Assembly (NCBI GenBank): GCA_001799845.1
Contig: MGUG01000005.1
Span: 43,662-107,661, forward strand
DNA: 64,000 bases
Reading direction: 5' to 3'
From: Elusimicrobia bacterium GWC2_64_44
GTDB lineage: Bacteria > Elusimicrobiota > Elusimicrobia > Elusimicrobiales > UBA9959
In this document: positions 16,109 to 25,325 of the stretch, piece by piece
Position numbering within the stretch: the first letter of the stretch is position 1
Layout of the letters: every line of letters starts with the position of its first letter
Made by a program: the position numbers and the translations under genes
The notes under the pieces: generated by a model
Database searches by the model: none
Told to the model about the DNA's origin: nothing
Seen by the model: the letters and a program-made list of their open reading frames with translations, nothing else

Positions 16109-16918
16109 TCACTTTACGGGTTTGTCCTTCATGTGGCCGCCGCCGCGCTTGTAATGGGTCTTCATGATCTCGGCCAGCACGGAAATGGCGATCTCCCCGG
16201 GAGCCTTGCCTCCCAGGTCCAGCCCGACCGGGGAATGCACCCGGGGGTCCTTCAGGGGGTAAAGCTTCTTCTTGCCGAGCAGGCGGAAGATCTCCCCCAC
16301 CTTGTCGCGGCTGCCTATCATGCCGATATAAGCCGCGTCGGTCTTCATCACGGCCTCCAGGCATTCCCGGTCCAGCGCGTGCCCGCGGGTCACTATCACG
16401 GCGTAGGTATCCTTGTCCACGCCCGCGGCCGCCACGGACTTGTGCGGCATTTCATTGATGATGGCGAGCGCGCCGGGAAAGCGCTCTGCGTTGGCGAACT
16501 CCGCCCTGTCGTCGGCAACCAGGAACGGGTAGCCGGCCAGCCGGCAGGCCTCGGCGATCTTCACGCCTACGTGGCCGCCGCCAAGGATCAGCACCTTGAA
16601 AGGATTTTTATAAACGTCGATGAATACTTCCATCTTGCCCATGCAGATCATGCCGGTATTGCCCTTGGGCTTGAGGTCGAAGATGAATTTGCCGCCATCG
16701 CCACTGCTGATGCAGTCCACGGCCCGGCGGATGACCAGCGCCTCCACCGAGCCGCCGCCCACGGTGCCCTCTATGGAGCCGTCGGCGAAGACCAGCATCC
16801 TGGCGCCGGCGTCCCTCGGGGTGGAGCCGCCCACCGAGATCACGGTAACAAAGGCGGCGGCGCGGCCCGCGTCTATGGCCTCGCCCAGCATTTTGATCAG
16901 GTTCTTTTGTTCTTTCAT
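16109..16918 (-). CDS. xdhC: XdhC/CoxI family molybdoenzyme maturation protein
   Basis: A 269-residue XdhC-type protein. The N-terminal domain carries VTVISVGGSTPRDAGARMLVF and EGTVGGGSVEALV. The C-terminal Rossmann half has FKVLILGGGHVGVKIAEACR, VIVTRGHALDRECLE and HSPVGLDLGGKAPGEIAISVLAEI. XdhC binds molybdenum cofactor, protects it and helps insert its sulfurated form into xanthine dehydrogenase. It is the last gene of a five-gene minus-strand unit headed by pfkA, not part of the xdh operon, though the two operons are adjacent. Confidence 0.9.
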   Translation of the reverse strand: MKEQKNLIKMLGEAIDAGRAAAFVTVISVGGSTPRDAGARMLVFADGSIEGTVGGGSVEALVIRRAVDCISSGDGGKFIFDLKPKGNTGMICMGKMEVFIDVYKNPFKVLILGGGHVGVKIAEACRLAGYPFLVADDRAEFANAERFPGALAIINEMPHKSVAAAGVDKDTYAVIVTRGHALDRECLEAVMKTDAAYIGMIGSRDKVGEIFRLLGKKKLYPLKDPRVHSPVGLDLGGKAPGEIAISVLAEIMKTHYKRGGGHMKDKPVK

Positions 16919-16936
16919 AGATTATTTTTTACTATT

Positions 16937-18433
16937 TCAGGCCAGTTTAAATATCTCCAGCGCCTCGCTCTTGCCCTTGAGCGCCACTTTGCCCAGCGGC
17001 TCGAACTTTATCCCGGCGCCGAGCGAGGCCCGGGCCTTCTCCAGCGCCGTAGCGCTCACCACTATGTCCGTGTTGAGGTCCTTGGTCTTGGACTCCAACC
17101 GCGACGCGATGTTGACCGTGTCGCCTATGAAGGTATATTCCAGCCGCGCCGCGGTGCCGATATTGCCCGCAACCAGCTTGCCGCAGTGGATGCCGATGCC
17201 GAACTCCACCTTGCCCGGCGCCTCGCCCGAGGCGTTGAGATCCTCCAGCGCGGCGCGCATGCCTATGGCGGCGCGCACCGCATCGGCCGCGAAATCGTCC
17301 GAGCCCAGCGCCGGCGTATAGATGGCCATCACCGCGTCGCCGATGAACTTGTTGATCACGCCGTTATGCTCCGCGATCGGCGGGGTGATATAGTGGAAGT
17401 ACTTGTTGAGGAAGTCCACCAGATCGGAAGCGCTCATGGTCTCGCTGAGCGGGGTGAAGTTGCGGATGTCGCAGAACATCACCGCCGCCTCCATGTTCTC
17501 GCCGCCCAGGTTCACCTTCTTGTTGTGGATCAGCTCGCGCGCGATCTCGATGGACATGTACTTGCCGAAGGTATCCTGCAGCTCCTCGCGCTCTTTCAGG
17601 CCGTCCACCATGTCGTTGAAGCCGGCCTTCAGGTAGGCCACCTCGTCGGCGAAATAGATGCGGCTCTTGGCGTAGTCGCCGCCGGCCACCCGGCGCATCC
17701 TGCCTATCAGCCCGTCCAGCGGTTTCTGTATGCCGTTGTAAACGCTGGTCAGGCCGCTGAAGAGAACCACGGAGGAAAGCCCCATCATCATGACCAGGTT
17801 GCTCCCGAGCGCGTCCCAGGCTACCCTGTTGAAGAACGCCGCATAGATCAGGATAAAAGGCAGGATGGCGAAGCCGGCTATCATTATCGACAACTTGATA
17901 TAGACCGGCAGCGTGAAGCCGGCGCGCACGCGGTAAAGTTCCGGGCCGGAATATAGGGATTCCATCAGCGTCTTCTGCTTTGAAAGATTGGCGTCCACGT
18001 AGACCACCAGCAGCGAGATCTGGGCGAAGAAGGCCGCCGCCGCGGCGGCGAGCCGCGGCTTGTTCAGGAGCCCGGGCGCGAACAAGGCCGGCAGCAGCGA
18101 GACCGCCTGGGCGATGACTATCATCAGCAGGCCGTCCCTGTAGATATTGGTGATCCGGCGGCGGATCTTGTCCTTGAGGGCCTCGTCGGGCTTCTGGAGG
18201 TAAAGGTAGGCAGGCCTGCCCCAGAGGTAGACCATGGCGCACATGATCCCGAAGGACAGCCCTCCCACGCCGAAGCCCAGCCCCTTGTGCCCGCCCGGCG
18301 CGATGCCGGTCAGGGCCGTCAACGTCATGTCGGAGAAAACGGAGCCGACGATGCTCAGCACGAACGGGATAACGAGGATATTGAAGAACTCCTGCAGTTT
18401 CTTCTTACGCTCGGCTTTTTCAGAATTCCCCAT
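16937..18433 (-). CDS. Membrane-bound class III adenylate cyclase
   Basis: A 498-residue protein with six or so N-terminal membrane helices (to about residue 250), a HAMP-like segment (GLIGRMRRVAGGDYAKSRI) and a C-terminal class III cyclase domain. The metal-binding Asp residues are in VMFCDIRNF and FIGDAVMA. NKFIGDAV supplies the Lys, and EYTFIGDTVN the Asp, that select adenine. Together they indicate an adenylate rather than guanylate cyclase. It starts 10 nt after the transporter gene and ends 18 nt before xdhC, so it is co-transcribed. Confidence 0.88.
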   Translation of the reverse strand: MGNSEKAERKKKLQEFFNILVIPFVLSIVGSVFSDMTLTALTGIAPGGHKGLGFGVGGLSFGIMCAMVYLWGRPAYLYLQKPDEALKDKIRRRITNIYRDGLLMIVIAQAVSLLPALFAPGLLNKPRLAAAAAAFFAQISLLVVYVDANLSKQKTLMESLYSGPELYRVRAGFTLPVYIKLSIMIAGFAILPFILIYAAFFNRVAWDALGSNLVMMMGLSSVVLFSGLTSVYNGIQKPLDGLIGRMRRVAGGDYAKSRIYFADEVAYLKAGFNDMVDGLKEREELQDTFGKYMSIEIARELIHNKKVNLGGENMEAAVMFCDIRNFTPLSETMSASDLVDFLNKYFHYITPPIAEHNGVINKFIGDAVMAIYTPALGSDDFAADAVRAAIGMRAALEDLNASGEAPGKVEFGIGIHCGKLVAGNIGTAARLEYTFIGDTVNIASRLESKTKDLNTDIVVSATALEKARASLGAGIKFEPLGKVALKGKSEALEIFKLA

Positions 18434-18443
18434 TTATCGCCCC

Positions 18444-19682
18444 TTAAAAATATCTCAAGAATACCCAGTATATTATGCCATTTATCGCCGTCAGCGGGAG
18501 CCCGGCGCGCGCGAACTCCGCGAAGGTTATGGTCTGCCCCGCTTTCTTCTCGGCGTTCTGGATTATTATCACGTTGCTGGCAGCGCCCAGGATGAACATG
18601 TTGCCGGCAAAGGTGGACGCCGCGGCGAGCGCCATCAGCTCGGGCGTGCCCGCCCCGGCGTGGCGCAGCACGGGCAGGTAAAGCGCCACCAGCGGCACGT
18701 TGGAGATCAGCTGGCTCAGCAGCACGCTGACCGCCATGATGGGCCCGAGGCCGGAGATGTCCGCCCCGGTGCGAGCTATCAGCCCCTGAAAAAAGCCGGT
18801 GTCCCACACGCAGCGCGTCAGCGCGAACATCCCGGCGAAGAAAGCCAGCGTGCTCCAGTCCGTTTTCCGCAGGATCTCGAAGCGCCGCGGACTGAGCAGC
18901 AAGCCAGGCGCGGCGGCGGCCAGGGCGATCCACGTCAGGCGGAAATCCAGCGCCGGGTTTATGGAGACCAGGATGATTTTGGCGGTGATAGCCAGCGCCA
19001 GCACGGCGGCCGTGAGCCTGGCCAGGCGGGCCAGGGCCCTGTCCTTCACCGGCTCCTGCGAATGGCTAAGTTTTGCGGCCGGGAATTCCCCGGGGTAGAA
19101 ATGCCGCAATACCAGGAAAACCGCGCCGAGGTTCAGCAGCGTCGGGAGGGCGAGGTATTTAAAGAAGGTCAGGAACGGCGCGGCGAGTTCCCCCCTCACC
19201 GCCACCAGCAGGTTCTGCGGATTGCCTATCGGGCTCATCACGCTGCCCACGGTTATGGAGAAGGCCAGCGCCAGCAGCAGCGCCTTCGGGGACAGGCGGT
19301 GCTTGCGCGCCAGCAGCAGCGCCACCGGCGTGCCGATGATGGCCAGCGTGTCGTTCATCAGCAGGGCCGAGGCCAGCCCCATGAAGAACACGAAAGTCAG
19401 CAGCAACCCCGCTTCGGTGCGCGCGCGCTTGAAAACCTCGAACTCCGCGTGCGCGAGCCACCCGCTCAGCTCGAAGACCTGCCCCGCCGCGAACATGCCG
19501 AACAGGAACAGCATTACGTCCGAGTCCACGGCGGCGAGCGCCGCGGCGGGCCTGAGGTCTCCGGACAGCAGCACGGCGGCGGCGCCGCCGCACATCACCT
19601 GCCAGATCTCGAGACGATAGCCGCGCACCTGCCTGACCGCCGTGAGCAGGAAAACCGCGGCGAGGATGAGGACGGGGAACAT
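18444..19682 (-). CDS. ArsB/NhaD-family ion transporter
   Basis: A 412-residue polytopic protein with about ten membrane helices. MLFLFGMFAAGQVFELSGWLAH, LLMNDTLAIIGTPVALLLARKH and VGSVMSPIGNPQNLLVAVRG are the conserved blocks of the ion-transporter superfamily that contains ArsB, NhaD and the CitM/SLC13 group. The P-x-G-N-P-Q-N motif in the second half is shared by anion and Na+/H+ members, so the substrate is unresolved. It overlaps mocA by one base and precedes the cyclase gene by 10 nt. Confidence 0.82.
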   Translation of the reverse strand: MFPVLILAAVFLLTAVRQVRGYRLEIWQVMCGGAAAVLLSGDLRPAAALAAVDSDVMLFLFGMFAAGQVFELSGWLAHAEFEVFKRARTEAGLLLTFVFFMGLASALLMNDTLAIIGTPVALLLARKHRLSPKALLLALAFSITVGSVMSPIGNPQNLLVAVRGELAAPFLTFFKYLALPTLLNLGAVFLVLRHFYPGEFPAAKLSHSQEPVKDRALARLARLTAAVLALAITAKIILVSINPALDFRLTWIALAAAAPGLLLSPRRFEILRKTDWSTLAFFAGMFALTRCVWDTGFFQGLIARTGADISGLGPIMAVSVLLSQLISNVPLVALYLPVLRHAGAGTPELMALAAASTFAGNMFILGAASNVIIIQNAEKKAGQTITFAEFARAGLPLTAINGIIYWVFLRYF

Positions 19683-20284
19683 CAGCCGGCTTTAACGAGG
19701 GCCTCGTAATCTTCCGGCGTGTCGATGTCGCGGATGATCCCGGTGTCCTTCACTTCCAGGTCGGTGATCCTGACGGAGGGATGGTGGGTCACCCAGTGCA
19801 GGCCTTTCTCGAGCGGCCCTTCGAAGCAGAGCGCGCGGTGCGCCGCCGGGATGAGGATGGGGTGCCCGCGCTTAAGTTTAGAATCAGCGGCCCGGAAAGC
19901 ACGGGGAATGACGATGGTCTCTTTACTGTTGTTCCAGCTGTCGATGACCCGCTTGTAGGTTTCCCTGTCCACCGCCGGCTGATCGGCCAGGCAGACCAGG
20001 AAACCCTCGGCGGTTTCAGAGGCGTCCAGCAGCCCGCAGCGCAGCGACGAGAGCTGCCCGTGCTCCGGGTGCGGGTTGACGGTCACCTTCTCACCCGCCG
20101 GGGTCCAGCCGGCCAGGATCTCGTGCGAGTCTTTGCCCAGCACCACCACCCGGTCCTCTACGCCAGCCCGGCGCAGCGCGTCGCAGACATGCTCTATGAA
20201 GGGCAGGCCCCGCCACTGCAGCAGGGCCTTGGGCCGCCCCATCCGGGAAGAATCACCCGCCGCCAGTATAATAGCCGAGAGCAT
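19682..20284 (-). CDS. mocA: MocA-like molybdenum cofactor nucleotidyltransferase
   Basis: A 200-residue NTP-transferase. AIILAAGDSSRMGRPKALL is the nucleotide-binding loop and FLVCLADQPAVDRETYKRV the metal-binding segment. MocA makes molybdopterin cytosine dinucleotide from CTP, the cofactor form used by many xanthine-dehydrogenase-family enzymes in bacteria. Placement 4 nt after pfkA and one base into the transporter, in the operon ending in xdhC, fits that role. The exact nucleotide (C or G) is not certain from sequence. Confidence 0.85.
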   Translation of the reverse strand: MLSAIILAAGDSSRMGRPKALLQWRGLPFIEHVCDALRRAGVEDRVVVLGKDSHEILAGWTPAGEKVTVNPHPEHGQLSSLRCGLLDASETAEGFLVCLADQPAVDRETYKRVIDSWNNSKETIVIPRAFRAADSKLKRGHPILIPAAHRALCFEGPLEKGLHWVTHHPSVRITDLEVKDTGIIRDIDTPEDYEALVKAG

Positions 20285-20288
20285 GGTC

Positions 20289-21398
20289 TTAGTCCCCCAT
20301 GCAGATGCCGAGGTCGCGGGCGGTCACTATGCTGTCGCAGTCGGGCGGCACGGTCTTCATGCGGCCGGAGATCTCCGCCAGCGGGACGTAGCGCACCGTC
20401 GGGGGGTCCAGCGCCACCATCACGCCGCTCTTGCCCTCGTCCAGCGCGCGCACGGCGGCGGCGCCGAAGCGCAGCGAGAGCAGGCGGTCGAAAGTTGTAG
20501 GGCTGCCGCCGCGCAGCAGGTGGCCCAGCACCACGGTGCGGCACTCCTTGCCGGTCAGGGGCTCCAGCTCCCGGGCCACCCGCTCGCCGGCGCCGCCCAG
20601 CTTCTCGGCGCGGCCGAGTTCTTTGCTGACCACGCAGACCTTGCCGCCTATCGGCGCGGCGCCCTCGGCCACCACCACTATGCAGTAATGCTTGCCGCGC
20701 TTGGGGCGCAGCTTCAGGGCTTCGGCCACTTTCTTTATATCGTAGGGGATCTCGGGTATGAGGATGGCGTCGGCGTTGCCGGAGATGCCGGCGTTCATGG
20801 CTATCCACCCGGCGTAGCGGCCCATCACCTCCACCACCATGATGCGCCGGTGCGCGCTGGCGGTGGAGTGCAGCCGGTCGATGCATTCCGTGGCGAAGGA
20901 GACGGCCGTGTCGAAGCCGAAGGTCGCCACCGTCTTCTCGAGGTCGTTGTCTATGGTCTTGGGCACGCCTATCACGCGCAGGCCCTTCTCGGCCAGCACA
21001 TTGGCGATGGCCAGCGAGCCGTCGCCGCCGAGGGCCACCAGCGCGTCCAGCTTGTTCTTGCGGAAGGCCCGGATCAGTTCGTCGGTGCGGTCCCTCTCGT
21101 ACCACTTGCCGTCCTTACCCAGCGTCGGGTACTTGGCCGGATTGCCCTTGTTGGTGGTGCCGAGTATCGTGCCGCCCAAATGCGTGATGCCGCGCACCTT
21201 GCCGCGGGTCAGGGTGATCAGCCCGCCGTCGGGATAGTCTTCGGGCATCATCAGGCCGTTATAGCCGTCCCGGATGCCCACCACCTCTATGCCCTTGTGC
21301 AGCGCGGAGATTACCACGGCGCGGATAACCGCGTTAAGGCCCGGCGCGTCGCCGCCGCCGGTGTTGATAGCGATTCTTTTGATCTTGGTTTTAGCCAT
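20289..21398 (-). CDS. pfkA: 6-phosphofructokinase, probably ATP-type of group III
   Basis: A 369-residue phosphofructokinase. RIAINTGGGDAPGLNAVIRA starts the nucleotide domain, ALGGDGSLAIA holds the position-104 Gly and VPKTIDNDLEKT the position-124 Lys. Gly-104 generally marks ATP users and Asp-104 PPi users. Gly-104 with Lys-124 is known from actinobacterial group III ATP enzymes. The catalytic TIDND and the fructose-phosphate site VEVMGRYAGWIA are intact. It heads the operon mocA, transporter, cyclase, xdhC. Confidence 0.92.
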   Translation of the reverse strand: MAKTKIKRIAINTGGGDAPGLNAVIRAVVISALHKGIEVVGIRDGYNGLMMPEDYPDGGLITLTRGKVRGITHLGGTILGTTNKGNPAKYPTLGKDGKWYERDRTDELIRAFRKNKLDALVALGGDGSLAIANVLAEKGLRVIGVPKTIDNDLEKTVATFGFDTAVSFATECIDRLHSTASAHRRIMVVEVMGRYAGWIAMNAGISGNADAILIPEIPYDIKKVAEALKLRPKRGKHYCIVVVAEGAAPIGGKVCVVSKELGRAEKLGGAGERVARELEPLTGKECRTVVLGHLLRGGSPTTFDRLLSLRFGAAAVRALDEGKSGVMVALDPPTVRYVPLAEISGRMKTVPPDCDSIVTARDLGICMGD

Positions 21399-21464
21399 AA
21401 AGAGTTCCCTTCGTATACCTGATTATCACAATCTTTAACGCCGCCTTTCAAGAACGCCGGCGGC

Positions 21465-23792
21465 TCACAGCCCCTTCAGCGCCTCCCAGAAGTCCAGCGC
21501 GTCGGCGTAGCGCATGGTCGGCTCCGGCTCCAGCGCGCGGCTTATCAGCGCGTCCACTCCGGGCGGCAGCCACGGCAGCACAGAGCCGGCCTCGCGGTAA
21601 TCCTTCAGCAGCTTCTGCTTCTGGTTATCCAGACCGGTATAGGGCAGTGAGCCCGTGAGCATCTCATACAGGCAGACGCCCATCGAATAGATGTCGGACT
21701 CACGCTTTACGACTCCGGAATGCTGCTCCGGGGCCATGTAGGCCGGCGTGCCGGAGCTGGTCTGGTGGCTCACGCGCGTCAGCCCGTCGCGCAGCGTGCA
21801 GGCCAGGCCGAAATCCATCACCATGGCCTTGCCGGTGTCCGCCAGCATGATATTGGGCGGCTTCAGGTCGCGGTGGATGACGCCGTTGGCGTGCGCGTAA
21901 TGCACGGCGTCGCAGGTGCCCTCGAAGACTTTTTTGCAGTCGTCGAGCGTGAGCCGCTTTTTTTCCTTCAGGAGCGCGTAAAGAGTTTTTCCCGCCACGT
22001 ATTCGAAGACCAGGTAGATCTCCCCGTCCTGCTCTATCAGGTTGTAGAGGGCGACGATGTTGGGATGGTTCAGCTTGTCCACGATGGCGGCTTCTTTGCG
22101 GAAGCGTTCGTATTCTTCAGGGTATTCCTTGAGGTAGGAATGCATCTGCTTCACGGCCACGGTCAGCCCGCTCTTGCGGTCCAACCCCTCGTAAATTATG
22201 CCCATGCCCCCGGCCGCCACCGTGCTGCGCAGCTCGTAACGGCCTGCCAGCGTGATAGCCGGCGCGGGGGCCACGCGGGCGGGCGAAGCCCCGGCCGGAG
22301 GGGCTGGGCGCGGCGCCGCGGACGGGCGGGGCGGCCCGGCTACGACCCGGGCTTTAAGCCGGTCGCGCCGCTCGGCCGCATCCTTGTACTCTATCAGGCC
22401 GTAAAGTTCCACGGCGCGCTCGAAAGACCCGGCCGCTTCCAGGGCGCCGGCCAGCTCGTAATAATTTTCCGCGCCCTCCGACGGTGAGATGGTGGTCAGC
22501 AGGCAATCCGCGGCCAGGCGGTCGAGCTGCCACGCCAGGTCCTGGCGCCCCTTGGCGTCGGCCAGGCGGCCCAGGCGCAGGAAGGCGGCGGGCAACGCCT
22601 CGGGAGAGGCGGCTGGGTCCGGCGGCAGCGCGCCCTTCAGGCGCTTCTGCTCGAACACCGCCCCGCCGGGCCCGCGCCCTACGGGGTGCGCGGCGGCTAT
22701 CTCCCGGTCTATGGTCGACAGCACCAGCCCGGCCCGCACGAAGTCCCCGAGCTGCAGGTAGATCTCGAACAGCAGGCTGTAATCCGTAAGCGTCATCCGT
22801 GACTGCGGTTTTTTGAGCAGCGCGGCCAGGGCCTCCTGGAACTTCCCCGCCCGCGCGGCGGCCGCCGCCTCGCTATAAACTCCGGGCGGCGGCGGCGCCC
22901 CGTAGGGGGCGGCGGCCCTCGCCGGAGCCGGGAGCTCCTGCGCGCGCGGCGCGGGCGGCTTTGCCCGGCCGACGGAAGAAAAGAAGCGGGCCAGGCCCCG
23001 CCAGGCTTTGGCCCACGGTACCGTGACCGCGAGGATCAGCAGGCCCACCACGAAAGACAGGATATCGAAGATCTGTTTTAAGGGGCCCGGGCGGTCGCCC
23101 TCCCGCGCCTTGATGTTGGCGGCGAAGGCGGCCACGTCGGCCGGGGCCACGCTCACGCGCGGCCTGCCGGGCGCCCTGACCTCGGCGGAGATCAGGAACT
23201 CGTCGCCGTCGGACTCGATAGCGAGGCTGCCCGGGACCACCACCTCGGCCAGTTGCGCCTTCAGGCCGCTCATGTCGCCGGACAGCTCTGCCAGGGCCCG
23301 CGCGTCGGAGGTGTACCGCCCGTGGCGCAGCTTGTACATTTCCTCCAGCTCGGCAATGCGCAGCAAGCCGCGCCGCACCGCCGCCGCCGGGTCCCGCGGG
23401 CCGCCGCGCAGACTCTCCTGTATCAGGGCGTGCATCCGGCGCACGTCGGCGGACTGGGGGCGCATGCGCAGCAGCGCCTCGAAATCCGCCAGCGCCCTGG
23501 GGTAGTCCCCCCTGGAGTAAGCGGCGTAGCCGCGCTTGCTGTAGGCCGCGGCCAGCCTGGGCTCTATCTCGGGCTCCAGCTCCGGGTCCAGGCCGTATGC
23601 CTTGCTGAAAGCTATTATCGCCGAGGTATGATCGCCCTTGTCGTAGGCGGCCAGCCCGGACCTGTAGAGGCCGCGGGCCCGCTCCTCCGCCCGCTGGTCG
23701 GCGGCGGCCGGCCCGGGAGCCAGGCAGCAGAGTACCGCGGCCAGCGCCAGGGCGGCGTGCGCGAATTTACAGCCTGTTTTCCCGGTTTTCAT
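21465..23792 (-). CDS. Membrane Ser/Thr protein kinase with TPR repeats
   Basis: About 775 residues from the ATG at 23792; the ORF-track start at 23831 only adds 13 residues before the signal peptide. A signal peptide is followed by TPR-like repeats (LYRSGLAAYDKGDHTSAIIAF, RGYAAYSRGDYPRALADFEAL), a membrane helix near FDILSFVVGLLILAVTVPW, a Pro/Ala linker and more helical repeats. The C-terminal kinase (from about YELRSTVAAGGMG) has VAVKQM, VIHRDLKPPNIML, VMDFGLA and MAPEQ, so it should be active. The order places sensor repeats outside and the kinase inside the cell. It stands alone between pfkA and the amidohydrolase. Confidence 0.88.
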   Translation of the reverse strand: MKTGKTGCKFAHAALALAAVLCCLAPGPAAADQRAEERARGLYRSGLAAYDKGDHTSAIIAFSKAYGLDPELEPEIEPRLAAAYSKRGYAAYSRGDYPRALADFEALLRMRPQSADVRRMHALIQESLRGGPRDPAAAVRRGLLRIAELEEMYKLRHGRYTSDARALAELSGDMSGLKAQLAEVVVPGSLAIESDGDEFLISAEVRAPGRPRVSVAPADVAAFAANIKAREGDRPGPLKQIFDILSFVVGLLILAVTVPWAKAWRGLARFFSSVGRAKPPAPRAQELPAPARAAAPYGAPPPPGVYSEAAAAARAGKFQEALAALLKKPQSRMTLTDYSLLFEIYLQLGDFVRAGLVLSTIDREIAAAHPVGRGPGGAVFEQKRLKGALPPDPAASPEALPAAFLRLGRLADAKGRQDLAWQLDRLAADCLLTTISPSEGAENYYELAGALEAAGSFERAVELYGLIEYKDAAERRDRLKARVVAGPPRPSAAPRPAPPAGASPARVAPAPAITLAGRYELRSTVAAGGMGIIYEGLDRKSGLTVAVKQMHSYLKEYPEEYERFRKEAAIVDKLNHPNIVALYNLIEQDGEIYLVFEYVAGKTLYALLKEKKRLTLDDCKKVFEGTCDAVHYAHANGVIHRDLKPPNIMLADTGKAMVMDFGLACTLRDGLTRVSHQTSSGTPAYMAPEQHSGVVKRESDIYSMGVCLYEMLTGSLPYTGLDNQKQKLLKDYREAGSVLPWLPPGVDALISRALEPEPTMRYADALDFWEALKGL

Positions 23793-23854
23793 ACCTGGTT
23801 GAAGTATAACAAAGGGCGCCGTCCTTATCAAAGCTTCGCGGCCGCCCGCATAAA

Positions 23855-23882
23855 GGACCGCGGCCCCTGGCGGGGCCGCAGG
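23855..23882 (-). terminator. Hairpin after the amidohydrolase gene
   Basis: The inverted repeat gcggccc/ggggccgc with a short loop lies 20 nt past the minus-strand amidohydrolase stop. The trailing T-tract (CTTTATG) is short, so strength is moderate. Confidence 0.55.
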
Positions 23883-23901
23883 CGCTCATGTCCATCCATC
23901 C

Positions 23902-25269
23902 TTACACACCGGCTTTCCGGTAGAGCTTGGCGGCCGCTTTGCCGGCGCGCTCGGTCAGCTTGAACTCGTCCACCTGCGTCAGGCGGCCGTTCTTCACTAC
24001 CACCTTGCCGTTGACTACGGTGTACTTGGTGCGGTGCGACGCGCCGCAGAACAGCAGCGACGCCAGCGGGTCAGACTTGGAACCGATGTAATCCAGGCCG
24101 CTCACATCGAAAATAGCCAGGTCCGCGGCCTTGCCGGGCTCGATGGAGCCGATATCGGAGCGGCCGAGCACCGCGGCGCCGCCGCGGGTGGCCAGCTCCA
24201 GCGCCTTGCGGGCGGGCATGGCCTTCACGTCCTCCAGGCGGTGCACCAGCATGCACTGGCGCGCTTCGCCCAGCATGTCGCAGGAATCGTTGGAGGCGGA
24301 GCCGTCCACGCCGAGGCCCACCGGCACCTTGTGGCGCAGGAACATCGGCACCGGCGCTATGCCCGAGCCCAGCCGCAGGTTGGAACAGGGGCAGTGCGCC
24401 ACTCCGGTGTGCGTCTTGCCCATCCGCTTCGCTTCGGCTTCGTTGATATAGACGCAGTGGGCGAACCAGGCGTTGCCCTCGTCCACCCAGCCCACGGATT
24501 CCATGTATTCCAACGGGCGCATTTTGAATAGCTTCTTGCAGAAGGCTTCCTCGTCCTTGGTCTCGGCGAGATGGGTATGCATGCGCACGCCCCATTTCTT
24601 GGCCATCTCGGCGGTGAGCCTGAGCAGCTCCGTAGTGACGGAGAACGGCGAGCACGGCGCCATGGCGACGTTGGTCATGGCGAACTTCTCGCGGCCGTGG
24701 AATTTGTTGATGAGCCGCTCGCAGTCTTTGAGGATGAAGTCCTCGTCCTGCACGACGGAATCCGGCGGCAGGCCGCCCTTGCTGCGCCCGCGCGACATGG
24801 AGCCTCGCGTCGCGGTGAAGCGCATGCCCACTTCGCGCGCGGCCGCTATCTGCGTGTCGATGAAGAAGCCGCTGTCCTTCTTCGGGAAAAGATACAGGTG
24901 GTCGGAGCTGGTGGTGCAGCCGGTCAGCAGCAGCTCGCCCAGGCCCGCCTGCGTGCTGGCGTAAATGGCCTCGGGGTCCACGTGTTTCCAGATGTCGTAG
25001 AGATAGACCAGCCAGTCGAACAGTTCCGCGTCCTGCACCTTGGGCAGGTTGCGAGTGAGCGTCTGGTAAAGGTGGTGGTGAGTGTTGACCATGCCGGGCA
25101 TGACCACGCAGCCCTTGGCGTCTATCACCGTGTCGGCTTTGACCTTGAGGCCCTTGCCCACCTTCTTTATCTCGGGGCCCTCTATGTAGACGTCCCCGCC
25201 CTTTATCTCGCGGCCGGCGTCGTCCATGGTGGCCAGCACCTCGGCGTTCTTGATCAGCAGTGTTTTCAT
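23902..25269 (-). CDS. 8-oxoguanine deaminase-like amidohydrolase
   Basis: A 455-residue TIM-barrel amidohydrolase of the AtzB/TrzN/8-oxoguanine deaminase branch. Metal ligands are visible: NTHHHLYQTLTRN (HxH), MHTHLAE, FAHCVYI and GLGVDGSASNDSCDM. These enzymes remove an amino group from a purine or triazine ring. 8-oxoguanine to urate is a natural reaction in this branch. It sits next to purine-catabolism genes on both sides and is transcribed divergently from the second kinase gene, 56 nt away. Confidence 0.85.
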   Translation of the reverse strand: MKTLLIKNAEVLATMDDAGREIKGGDVYIEGPEIKKVGKGLKVKADTVIDAKGCVVMPGMVNTHHHLYQTLTRNLPKVQDAELFDWLVYLYDIWKHVDPEAIYASTQAGLGELLLTGCTTSSDHLYLFPKKDSGFFIDTQIAAAREVGMRFTATRGSMSRGRSKGGLPPDSVVQDEDFILKDCERLINKFHGREKFAMTNVAMAPCSPFSVTTELLRLTAEMAKKWGVRMHTHLAETKDEEAFCKKLFKMRPLEYMESVGWVDEGNAWFAHCVYINEAEAKRMGKTHTGVAHCPCSNLRLGSGIAPVPMFLRHKVPVGLGVDGSASNDSCDMLGEARQCMLVHRLEDVKAMPARKALELATRGGAAVLGRSDIGSIEPGKAADLAIFDVSGLDYIGSKSDPLASLLFCGASHRTKYTVVNGKVVVKNGRLTQVDEFKLTERAGKAAAKLYRKAGV

Positions 25270-25325
25270 AATGGTCCTTAAGATCTCCGCGCTTTTGATA
25301 TTATAGTAAAATCAATATTAGACGG

